This document shows positions 52,232 to 64,000 of a stretch of 64,000 nucleotides of DNA, in pieces. The stretch comes from Betaproteobacteria bacterium HGW-Betaproteobacteria-14 (lineage in GTDB: Bacteria > Pseudomonadota > Gammaproteobacteria > Burkholderiales > Rhodocyclaceae), in the NCBI GenBank assembly GCA_002840845.1, contig PHCS01000007.1, positions 1 through 64,000 on the forward strand, in the 5' to 3' direction. The position numbers and the translations under genes were made by a program. How positions within the stretch are numbered: the first letter of the stretch is position 1; each line of letters opens with the position of its first letter. Below the pieces are notes generated by a model. It did no database searches, was not told where the DNA came from, and worked only from the letters and a program-made list of their open reading frames with translations.

Positions 52232-53567
52232 TGCGGATCGCCTCCATCACGCTACGCCTGGCGCTGTTCTTCTCGGCAGCCTCGCTCATGGTCATGCTGG
52301 CAATCGGCTTTCTCATCGGCAATGCCGTGGAAAGGCATTTCGAGGAGCAGGACCTGCATGAACTCCACACCAAGCTGATGCTAATCCGCCACGCCCTGGC
52401 CAGAGTGCGCACAGCGCAGGATCTGGACCAAGCCGGACAGCGCCTGGATGACGCTCTGATCGGTCATCACGGTCTGTCCATCACGGTTCTGGGGCCGCTC
52501 GGACGTGTGCTGTTCACCTCCCGCGACGCAGATTTCCCGCCTGGATTGCTGGACAGTCGACCTTCCGGAGATCGCATCCAAACGACCGACCTTGCAGTCT
52601 GGTCGAAAGGCGGGGAGACCTACCGGGGCATCGCCGCCGTGGCATTCACGGACATCCCGGACATGCCTCCGGCCACCGCCTTTCTCGCCCTGAACATAGG
52701 CCACCATCTGGAATTCATGACGGCGTTTCGCAAGAGCCTCTGGCTGGCCGTCACGGCTGGTGTCCTGCTGATCGCACTCTTCGGCTGGATCGCCGCGCGG
52801 CGCGGCCTGGTTCCGCTGCGGGAAATGGTCAAGGTCGCCTGCTCGACCGCCTGCAGGACTCCTTCAGGCGCCTGTCCGACTTTTCCTCGGATCTGGCCCA
52901 TGAGCTGCGCACGCCGATCAGCAACCTGATGACCGAGTCGCAGGTGGTGCTCACCCGCGCCCGCTCCGCGGACGAATACCGCGAAGTGCTCTATTCGAAT
53001 CTCGAGGAATACGACCGGCTTGCCCGCATGATCGGCGACATGCTGTTCTTGGCGAAAGCCGACCATGGCCTGATCGTTCCGCAGCGTGAGGCGGTCGACC
53101 TGGCAAAGGAAGTGCGGCAGCTTTTCGACTTCTACGAAGCCTTGTCCGAGGAGCAGGGAGTGCGCATGGTCCTGTCCGGCGAGGGCATGATTCGCGGCGA
53201 CGAACTGATGCTCCGCCGTGCCCTCAGCAATCTATTGTCGAACGCGCTGCGCTACACGCCGCGTGACGGCGCCATCACAGTACGCATCGACCAGCCGGGG
53301 CCGGGGCAAATGCGCCTTGCCGTCGAAAACCCCGGCCAGACAATTCCCGCTGAGCATCTTCCGCGGCTGTTCGATCGTTTCTACCAGGTCGACGCGTCCC
53401 GGCACAGGACACATGAGGGTGCCGGATTGGGCCTGGCGATCGCCAAGTCGATCATCGAGGCGCACGGCGGTGAGATCGCCGCATCATCGGAGCATGACCT
53501 GACGCGATTCGAGGCGCTGTTCCCCGCCTCAGGCTTCCTGCCGGACCGTCCTCTCACTCCACCGTAA
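52231..53567 (+). pseudogene. copS: Copper sensor histidine kinase CopS, disrupted by internal out-of-frame deletion
   Basis: The first frame (52231-52929, 232 residues) gives helix 1 (8-30), a periplasmic sensor domain, helix 2 (168-190) and the first residues of HAMP (RRGLVPLREM). It then switches near 52830 into an unrelated reading, ending at TGA 52927-52929. In the adjacent frame the kinase continues: LLDRLQDSFRRLSDFSSDL, AHELRTPISNLM (H-box), N-box LLSNALRY, G-box GAGLGLAIA, to the stop at 53567. About 35-40 codons of HAMP and linker seem to be missing. An ATG at 52929 could restart translation but would lack the phosphorylated His. Confidence 0.88.
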
Positions 53568-55374
53568 CGGACTTGGCCAGATTCCTCGGCTTGTCCACAT
53601 CGGTACCCTTCACCAGGGCGGCATGGTAGGCGAGCAGTTGCAGGGGCACCACGTGCAGCACCGGCGAGAGCAGGCCGTAGTGTTCAGGCATGTGGATGAT
53701 GTGCACGCCCTCGGATTCGGGAATCTCGCTGCCGGCATCGGCGAGCACGAACAACTCACCGCCGCGGGCGCGCACTTCCTGCAGATTGGACTTGAGCTTC
53801 TCCAGCAGGGCGTCGTTGGGGGCGACGGCGACCACGGGCATTTCCCGATCCACCAGGGCCAGCGGACCATGCTTGAGTTCGCCGGCCGGGTAGGCCTCGG
53901 CATGGATGTAGGAAATCTCCTTGAGCTTCAGCGCGCCTTCCAGCGCGATGGGGTAGTGCATGCCGCGGCCGAGGAACAGGGCATGCTGCTTGGCGGCGAA
54001 CAGCCGCGCCCAGTCGGCGATTTCCTTTTCGAGTTCGAGCGCGCGGCCTACCGCCAGCGGCAGGTGGCGCATGGCCGTCAGGTGCGCGGCTTCCTCCTTC
54101 GCGTCGATACGGCCGTTAAGCTTGGCCAGCGTCACCGCCAGCAGGAACAGCGCCGCCAGTTGCGTCGTGAAAGCCTTCGTCGAGGCGACGCCGATCTCGG
54201 GCCCGGCGCGGGTAAGAAACTTCAACGCTGCCTCGCGCACGATGGCCGATTCAGGCACATTGCAGATGGCCAGTGTGCGCGACTGGCCGAGGATGCGTGC
54301 ATGCTTGAGCGCCGCCAGCGTGTCGGCGGTCTCGCCCGATTGCGAAATGGCCACCACCAGCGTTTCGGGATTGGGCACCGACACGCGGTAACGGTACTCG
54401 CTGGCGATCTCCACGTTGCAGGGGAGGCCGGCCAGCCGCTCTATCCAGTAGCGCGCCGTCAGGCCGGCATGGAAACTGGTGCCGCAGGCGAGGATGAGCA
54501 CGCTCTTGGCGTCGGCCAGCATCTGCTCGGCGGCGACGCCGAACAGCTGGGGCGCGACGGCATGCGCCGCACCGATCATCTCGAGCGTATTGGCCAGCGC
54601 CTGCGGCTGCTCGAAGATCTCCTTCTGCATGTAGTGCCGGAAACTCCCCAGTTCGACAGCGTCGGCCGAGAGGGTGCTTTCGTGGCGCGCCCGCTCGACC
54701 GGAGTGCCGTCGGCGCCGACGATGCGCACGCCACTCCGGGTGATCTCGGCGATGTCGCCGTCCTCGAGATAGATCATGGTGCGCGTCACTTGCAGCAGCG
54801 CGGCGGTATCCGATGCGGCGTAATGCCCGTCTTCGCCCAGCCCCAGCAGGAGCGGCGCACCATGGCGGGCAACGACCACCCGGTGCGGCTCCTTTTCCGA
54901 AAGCACGGCGATGGCATAGGCGCCGATCAGCTCGACGCAGGCAGCGCGCACGGCTGCAACGAGGTCGGCGTGCGACCGCAGCTTGTGCTCGATGAGATGC
55001 GCAATGACCTCGGTGTCGGTTTCGGAGTCGAAGGCATAGCCCAGGCCGGCGAGCCGGGCCTTGATCTCGCCGAAATTCTCGATGATGCCGTTGTGCACGA
55101 CGGCCAGGCCGCCGGATACGTGCGGATGGGCATTGCGCTCCGAGGGCACGCCATGGGTAGCCCAGCGCGTGTGCGCGATGCCGGCGCTGGCGGCGAGCCC
55201 CTCGGCGCGCGAGGCCAGTTCGGACACCCGCCCGACCGCCCGCAGGCGGTGCATGCCGCCGTTATGAACGGCCAGGCCGGCCGAATCGTAGCCGCGGTAC
55301 TCGAGCTTGCGCAGGCCTTCGATCAGGATCGGGACGATGTTGCGGTCGGCTACGGCTGCGACGATGCCACACAT
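53554..55374 (-). CDS. glmS: Glutamine--fructose-6-phosphate aminotransferase (isomerizing)
   Basis: 606 residues. N-terminal Ntn glutaminase beginning [14 protein letters not shown] with the catalytic Cys2, then [33 protein letters not shown] and HNGIIENF. Two SIS isomerase domains follow ([51 protein letters not shown]). It makes glucosamine-6-phosphate from fructose-6-phosphate and glutamine, the first step to UDP-GlcNAc. Downstream of glmU on the same strand, separated by a hairpin repeat. It overlaps the copS 3' end by 14 bases tail to tail. Confidence 0.97.
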   Translation of the reverse strand: MCGIVAAVADRNIVPILIEGLRKLEYRGYDSAGLAVHNGGMHRLRAVGRVSELASRAEGLAASAGIAHTRWATHGVPSERNAHPHVSGGLAVVHNGIIENFGEIKARLAGLGYAFDSETDTEVIAHLIEHKLRSHADLVAAVRAACVELIGAYAIAVLSEKEPHRVVVARHGAPLLLGLGEDGHYAASDTAALLQVTRTMIYLEDGDIAEITRSGVRIVGADGTPVERARHESTLSADAVELGSFRHYMQKEIFEQPQALANTLEMIGAAHAVAPQLFGVAAEQMLADAKSVLILACGTSFHAGLTARYWIERLAGLPCNVEIASEYRYRVSVPNPETLVVAISQSGETADTLAALKHARILGQSRTLAICNVPESAIVREAALKFLTRAGPEIGVASTKAFTTQLAALFLLAVTLAKLNGRIDAKEEAAHLTAMRHLPLAVGRALELEKEIADWARLFAAKQHALFLGRGMHYPIALEGALKLKEISYIHAEAYPAGELKHGPLALVDREMPVVAVAPNDALLEKLKSNLQEVRARGGELFVLADAGSEIPESEGVHIIHMPEHYGLLSPVLHVVPLQLLAYHAALVKGTDVDKPRNLAKSVTVE

Positions 55375-55389
55375 GTGCAGAACCTTTCA

Positions 55390-55462
55390 CCACAGAGGCA
55401 CAGAGACACAGAGAAAACCAGGGTCATTATCAAAAAAACTCTGTGCCTCTGTGTCTCTGTGG
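55390..55462. repeat. Imperfect inverted repeat of CACAGAG units between glmU and glmS
   Basis: A 24-base left arm (55390-55413) and right arm (55439-55462) pair at 22 of 24 positions across a 25-base loop. Each arm is three tandem CACAGAG units separated by A or G; the two arms differ by exchanging that A and G. This is a known type of dispersed bacterial repeat. It directly follows the glmU stop and may modulate read-through into glmS. Confidence 0.9.
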
Positions 55463-56824
55463 TTAAGCGGGTTTTTTCTTTGCCGGCCGTTTCCAGCCGG
55501 GAACGGTGACCTGTCGCGCGCGCGAGATCGTCAACTTGTCGGGCGGCGCGTCCGCGGTTAGCGTGGTGCCGGCGCCCAGCGTGGCGCCGCGCCCGACCGT
55601 GACGGGCGCCACCAGTTGCGTATCGGAGCCGATGAAGACGTCGTCCTCGATCACCGTGCGGTGCTTGCTGGCGCCGTCGTAGTTGCAGGTGATGGTGCCG
55701 GCGCCTACGTTGACGTTCCTGCCGATGGTGGCGTCGCCGACGTAAGCAAGATGGTTCGCCTTGGAGCGGTCGGCCACCGTGCTGTTCTTCACTTCGACGA
55801 AATTGCCGATATGAACGTCTGCGCCCAGCTTCGTGCCGGGGCGCAAGCGTGCGTAGGGTCCGATGACGCAGCCGGAACCGGCTTCGGCATCCTCGATGTG
55901 GCTGAAGGGGGCGATGCGCGTGCCGGCGCCGACGACGGCATTTTTCAGCACACAATGCGCACCGATCTCGACGCCGTCGCCGAGGACAACACGGCCTTCG
56001 AAGACGCAGCTCACGTCGATCGTCACGTCACGGCCGCAGTCGAGCTCGCCGCGCACGTCGATCCGGTCGGGGTCGAGCAGCGTGACGCCCTGCTCCATGA
56101 GCAGCAGGGCGTTGCGGTACTGGTGCAGGCGCTCCAGCTCGGCCAGCTGCACCTTGCTGTTCACGCCGAGCACTTCCCAGGCAGCATCGGGCTGTGTCGT
56201 CGCCACCGGCATGCCTTCGTCGATCGCCAGCCCCACGATGTCGGTGAGGTAGTACTCGCCTTGCGCGTTGTTGTTGTCCAGGGAAGGCAGCCAGCGCAGC
56301 AGCGCCGGGGTCGGCGCGACCATGAAACCCGTGTTGATCTCGGACAGGGCGCGCTCCTCATCGGAAGCATCCCGTTCCTCGACGATGCGCTGGACGCGCC
56401 CTTCCTCGTCGCGCACGATGCGGCCGTAGCCGCCCGGTTCTTCGAGGTCTTCCGTCAGGATGCCAAGGCCGGAACCGGCCAGCCCGACCAGACGCGACAA
56501 GGTCGCCGCGCCGATCAGCGGAACGTCGCCGTAGAGCACCAGCGTCGGCGCATCCGCATCGAGGAAAGTCAGTGTCTGCAGGACGGCGTGTCCGGTACCC
56601 AGTTGCGGCTCCTGCCTGACCCAGACGAGGTCATCGGCATCGAGTGCCTCGCGCACCGCCTCGCCGCCGTGCCCATACACGACGCAGATGCGGCCCGCTC
56701 CCAGCTCGCGCGCCGTGTCCAGCACATGGGCCAGCAACGGACGGCCGCCCAGGCGGTGCAGCACCTTGGGCAGGTCGGAACGCATGCGCTTGCCCTGGCC
56801 GGCGGCGAGGATGACGACGTTCAT
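55463..56824 (-). CDS. glmU: Bifunctional GlmU: GlcNAc-1-P uridylyltransferase / GlcN-1-P acetyltransferase
   Basis: 453 residues. N-terminal pyrophosphorylase with [18 protein letters not shown] and [11 protein letters not shown], metal Asp in LYGDVPL. The C-terminal left-handed beta-helix acetyltransferase has hexapeptide repeats ([39 protein letters not shown]). ATG 56824 begins at the conserved MNVVILAAG; the upstream open frame is not used. It makes UDP-GlcNAc for peptidoglycan and LPS. Confidence 0.97.
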   Translation of the reverse strand: MNVVILAAGQGKRMRSDLPKVLHRLGGRPLLAHVLDTARELGAGRICVVYGHGGEAVREALDADDLVWVRQEPQLGTGHAVLQTLTFLDADAPTLVLYGDVPLIGAATLSRLVGLAGSGLGILTEDLEEPGGYGRIVRDEEGRVQRIVEERDASDEERALSEINTGFMVAPTPALLRWLPSLDNNNAQGEYYLTDIVGLAIDEGMPVATTQPDAAWEVLGVNSKVQLAELERLHQYRNALLLMEQGVTLLDPDRIDVRGELDCGRDVTIDVSCVFEGRVVLGDGVEIGAHCVLKNAVVGAGTRIAPFSHIEDAEAGSGCVIGPYARLRPGTKLGADVHIGNFVEVKNSTVADRSKANHLAYVGDATIGRNVNVGAGTITCNYDGASKHRTVIEDDVFIGSDTQLVAPVTVGRGATLGAGTTLTADAPPDKLTISRARQVTVPGWKRPAKKKPA

Positions 56825-56884
56825 GACAGAAGAATCGGGTTGTGAAGGGAAAATTCTAACATGCGCCCCGGCGGCTCCAGAATG

Positions 56885-56907
56885 AAAAAGGGCGGCCGCA
56901 GCCGCCC
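56885..56907 (-). terminator. Intrinsic terminator after gltD
   Basis: Minus-strand GGGCGGC-TGCG-GCCGCCC stem (56907-56890) followed by TTTTT. It lies about 20 bases past the gltD stop and before glmU. Confidence 0.85.
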
Positions 56908-56927
56908 GCTTTGCCCGGCAACCGCGC

Positions 56928-58402
56928 TCAGCGCGGCAGCACGCTCGATCCCATGAGGAATGCGTCGACCTCGCGGGCGCACTGGCGGCCTTCCCGGATG
57001 GCCCACACCACCAGCGACTGGCCGCGGCGCATGTCACCGGCCGCAAAGACCTTGTCGACGTTCGTCCTGTAGCAGCCCTCGCCCTCCGTCGAGGCCTTGG
57101 CGTTGCCGCGGGCGTCCTTGTCCACGCCGAAGGCGTCGATCACGCCACCTATGGGCGAGACGAATCCCATCGCAAGCAGGGCCAGGTCGGCCTTGACGAT
57201 GAACTCGCTGCCGGGAATCTCGGACATCCTGCCGTCCTTCCATTCGAGACGGACGACCTTGAGCGCCTTCAGCTTGCCCCGCTCTTTACCCTCTCCGCCG
57301 ATGAACGCCTTGGTGGCGACGGACCAGTCGCGGCTGCAGCCTTCCTCGTGCGAGGAGGAGGTGCGCAGTTTCATCGGCCAGTAGGGCCAGGTGAGCGCGC
57401 CATTCTCCTTCTCCGGCGGCTGCGGCAGCAGTTCGAACTGGGTGACCGATGCGGCGCCATGGCGATTCGAGGTGCCGACGCAGTCGGAGCCGGTATCGCC
57501 GCCACCGATGACGACCACATGCTTGCCCTTCGCCGAGATCGGGTTCCTGCCATCGCCGGCCACTTCCTTGTTCTGCGGGATCAGGAATTCCAGGGCGAAG
57601 TGCACGCCGGCCAGTTCGCGGCCGGTCACGGGCAGGTCACGCGGATGCTCGGCGCCGCCGGCCAGCACCACCGCATCGAAATCCTTGACCAGCCTGTCCG
57701 CGGCAATGGACTTCTTCGCATCGTTCGCCACGCCTTGCGGCAGGGTCGAGCCGGCCACCATCACGCCGGTCCTGAACTTGACGCCCTCGACCTCTAGCTG
57801 GGCCATGCGCCAGTCGATCAGCCGCTTGTCGAGCTTGAAATCAGGGATGCCGTAGCGCATGAGGCCGCCGATGCGGCTGTTCTTCTCGAACACGGTGACA
57901 TCGTGACCGACGCGGGCAAGTTGCTGCGCACAAGCCAGACCGGCGGGGCCGGAGCCGACCACGGCAACTTTCCTGCCGGTCTTCTGCGCCGGCGGTTGCG
58001 GCAGCACCCAGCCGTTCTCGCCGGCCTTGTCGATGATGGCATGCTCGATTGACTTGATGCCGACGGCGTCGTCGTTGATGTTCAATGTGCACGCCGCCTC
58101 GCAGGGCGCCGGACAAATGCGGCCGGTTACTTCCGGAAAATTGTTGGTCGAGTGCAGCACCTCGATGGCCTGTTTCCAGTTGCCGCGATAGACCAGGTCA
58201 TTCCAGTCCGGAATGATGTTATTTACCGGACAGCCGCTCGAGCAGAACGGGATGCCGCAATCCATGCAGCGCGCGCCCTGCCGGGCGGCCTGCTCGTCGG
58301 TCAGGTGATGCACGAACTCCCGATAGTGCTGCAGGCGCTCGTCCTTCGCATCATAGGCCTCGGAGAGGCGCTTAAATTCCATGAATCCGGTCGGTTTTCC
58401 CA

Positions 58403-58403
<1 letters not shown>
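56928..58403 (-). CDS. gltD: Glutamate synthase (NADPH) small subunit
   Basis: 491 residues from ATG 58403, which overlaps the gltB stop (TGATG). N-terminal Fe-S segment: [22 protein letters not shown] and [13 protein letters not shown] GxGxxG motif [13 protein letters not shown] is followed by the NADPH site [35 protein letters not shown] is the C-terminal FAD block. It supplies electrons from NADPH to GltB. A GTG one codon upstream is possible but the coupled ATG is favoured. Confidence 0.96.
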
Positions 58404-63052
<4,649 letters not shown>

Positions 63053-63161
63053 CTCTATTTCCTCGACACTAGTGCCAAAATTAGTTTCCATGGCACAAAT
63101 CTTCTCCGGCCGGTCAGCAGGAGCGCCCTCCTATACCTGGTCGGCATACGGGCCGCGGTCG

Positions 63162-63196
63162 TTAAAAAGCCGGTGCATGGCGGGGCGCACCGGCTT
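63162..63196 (-). terminator. Intrinsic terminator downstream of dgt
   Basis: Minus-strand stem AAGCCGGTGC (63196-63187) and GCACCGGCTT (63176-63167), perfect 10 bp with a 10-base loop, followed by a T-run (TTTTT overlapping the arm, then AAC). It isolates dgt from gltB, whose promoter must lie between 63053 and about 63160. Confidence 0.85.
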
Positions 63197-63306
63197 CTCC
63201 TAAACCGTTAGGGCGAACCGGGAAATATACCGTCAAACGACAGCTTCTTCAAGAAGGAATGTTTCTGGGCAAAATGCGCCGGTTTATTCGCGGGAATTAC
63301 CTTGGA

Positions 63307-64000
63307 TCATATCTCGCCAACCGCGAACAGGCGCCGATGTTCGCGAATGGCATAGCGATCCGTCATGCCGGCAACGTAGTCCGCGATGGCCCTTGGCTTG
63401 TCTGCAATTGCCATCTTTACGTATTGCGGCGGCAGCAGGCGCGGGTCTTCCATGAATGCGCCAAACAGATCGGTGATGATGCGGCGCGCCTTGTTCGTCA
63501 TGCGCAGCACCTGGAAATGCTGATACAGATTGACGCGCAGGAAGTGCTTGAGTTCCTTATGCTCAGCGTGCATGCCAACGCTGAAGGCGGCCAGGGCGGC
63601 CGCCTTGCGCACCTCTTCCAGCGCAGTGATGCCCGATTCCCTGATATTTCGGCTCGTCTCCTCAATGAGGTCTACTGCCAGGGAATTGATCATGCGGCGC
63701 ACGGTTTCGTGGATCAGGCGCCGGCCGGCGATCTGCGGATACGCGTTCCTCACGATGGCCACATGCCGCGCCCAGATGCCGACCTCGTCAAGCTGCTCCA
63801 TTTCAATCAGGCCGGAACGCAAGCCGTCGTCCACATCGTGATTGTTATAGCCAATTTCATCGGCCAAGTTGCACAGTTGCGCCTCAAGTGAGGGTTGCGT
63901 TCCCTCAATGAAGCGTCGGCCGAGCTCCCCCAGGTCCCGCGCTTTTTTCCGCGCGCAGTGCTTGAGTATGCCTTCCCGCGTTTCGTAGGTGAGATTGAGG
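63307..64000 (-). CDS. dgt: Deoxyguanosinetriphosphate triphosphohydrolase-like protein, C-terminal part
   Basis: About 231 residues are inside the window; the 5' end, including most of the HD-domain metal ligands, lies beyond it. Seen: an early LTYETREGILKHC, PSLEAQLCNLADEIGYNNHDVDDGL (the downstream HD Asp and NHD segment diagnostic of dGTPases), NLYQHFQVLRMTNKARRII, and YVAGMTDRYAIREHRRLF at the C-terminus. The family hydrolyses dNTPs to deoxynucleoside and triphosphate. It ends just before a strong terminator. Confidence 0.93.
   Translation of the reverse strand, partial: LNLTYETREGILKHCARKKARDLGELGRRFIEGTQPSLEAQLCNLADEIGYNNHDVDDGLRSGLIEMEQLDEVGIWARHVAIVRNAYPQIAGRRLIHETVRRMINSLAVDLIEETSRNIRESGITALEEVRKAAALAAFSVGMHAEHKELKHFLRVNLYQHFQVLRMTNKARRIITDLFGAFMEDPRLLPPQYVKMAIADKPRAIADYVAGMTDRYAIREHRRLFAVGEI

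Noticed and set aside
55375-55462. glmS ribozyme/riboswitch
   Set aside because: The element follows glmU, is a simple repeat hairpin and lacks a ribozyme core; glmS ribozymes belong to Firmicutes.

Overview
The window looks like a chromosomal segment of a high-GC betaproteobacterium, most likely from the Rhodocyclales/Azoarcus-Thauera-Sterolibacterium neighbourhood. This is an inference from gene content and order: tRNA-Tyr/Gly/Thr/tuf order, a one-chain indolepyruvate:ferredoxin oxidoreductase, a PhaM-type PHA granule protein, a fused isobutyryl-CoA mutase, and liv transporters packed with acyl-CoA ligases. No plasmid, phage, IS element or CRISPR array was seen, and no gene-free stretch exceeds 300 bases.

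Layout. 1-550: 5' end of tuf and three tRNA genes, all on the minus strand behind one recognisable promoter. 0.6-7.9 kb (+): RutE-type reductase, GlcD-type FAD dehydrogenase, fused indolepyruvate:ferredoxin oxidoreductase, a membrane-anchored methyltransferase and an orphan ParA-like ATPase. 7.9-13.6 kb: a LuxR-type response regulator divergent from a hybrid histidine kinase, followed by a TonB-dependent receptor and a lone periplasmic binding protein; this reads as a sensing/uptake module. 13.6-30.5 kb: PhaM, an AEC transporter, and a minus-strand catabolic block (CaiB-type CoA-transferase, PaaK-like ligase, LivF, binding protein, LivM, LivH, LivG, long-chain-type CoA ligase). Next come a divergent Crp-type regulator, IcmF and another acyl-CoA synthetase. 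30.5-33.8 kb: a hypothetical protein, a TPR lipoprotein, an M48 metalloprotease and a 53-residue Cys-rich protein with its own promoter.

33.8-53.6 kb is a large copper/heavy-metal resistance island. One long minus-strand gene run starts at the multicopper oxidase copA and continues through copB, a cupredoxin, a metal-island protein with a nonsense codon in its signal peptide, a small membrane protein, a 47-residue CC/HH protein, two c-type cytochromes, a P1B ATPase, an orphan Rieske protein, a Met/Gly-rich Spy-like protein and a DUF411 protein. A second minus-strand operon encodes a TolC/MFP/RND efflux pump. It diverges from copR-copS. The same TTACA...TGTAA palindrome lies in front of both operons and is the obvious CopR operator candidate. 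The sensor copS is broken by an internal out-of-frame deletion of its HAMP/linker region.

53.6-64 kb is housekeeping: glmS, glmU, gltD, gltB and the 3' part of dgt, with clear hairpins between them.

Most notable points: the disrupted copS beside intact CopR boxes; a recently duplicated copper-island gene in which one copy has lost its signal peptide and gained two 9-bp repeat units; an orphan Rieske protein and two cytochromes c inside a copper operon; two very small metal-ligand-rich proteins; a LiuR-like inverted repeat in front of icmF; and a PaaK-like ligase without the canonical P-loop.
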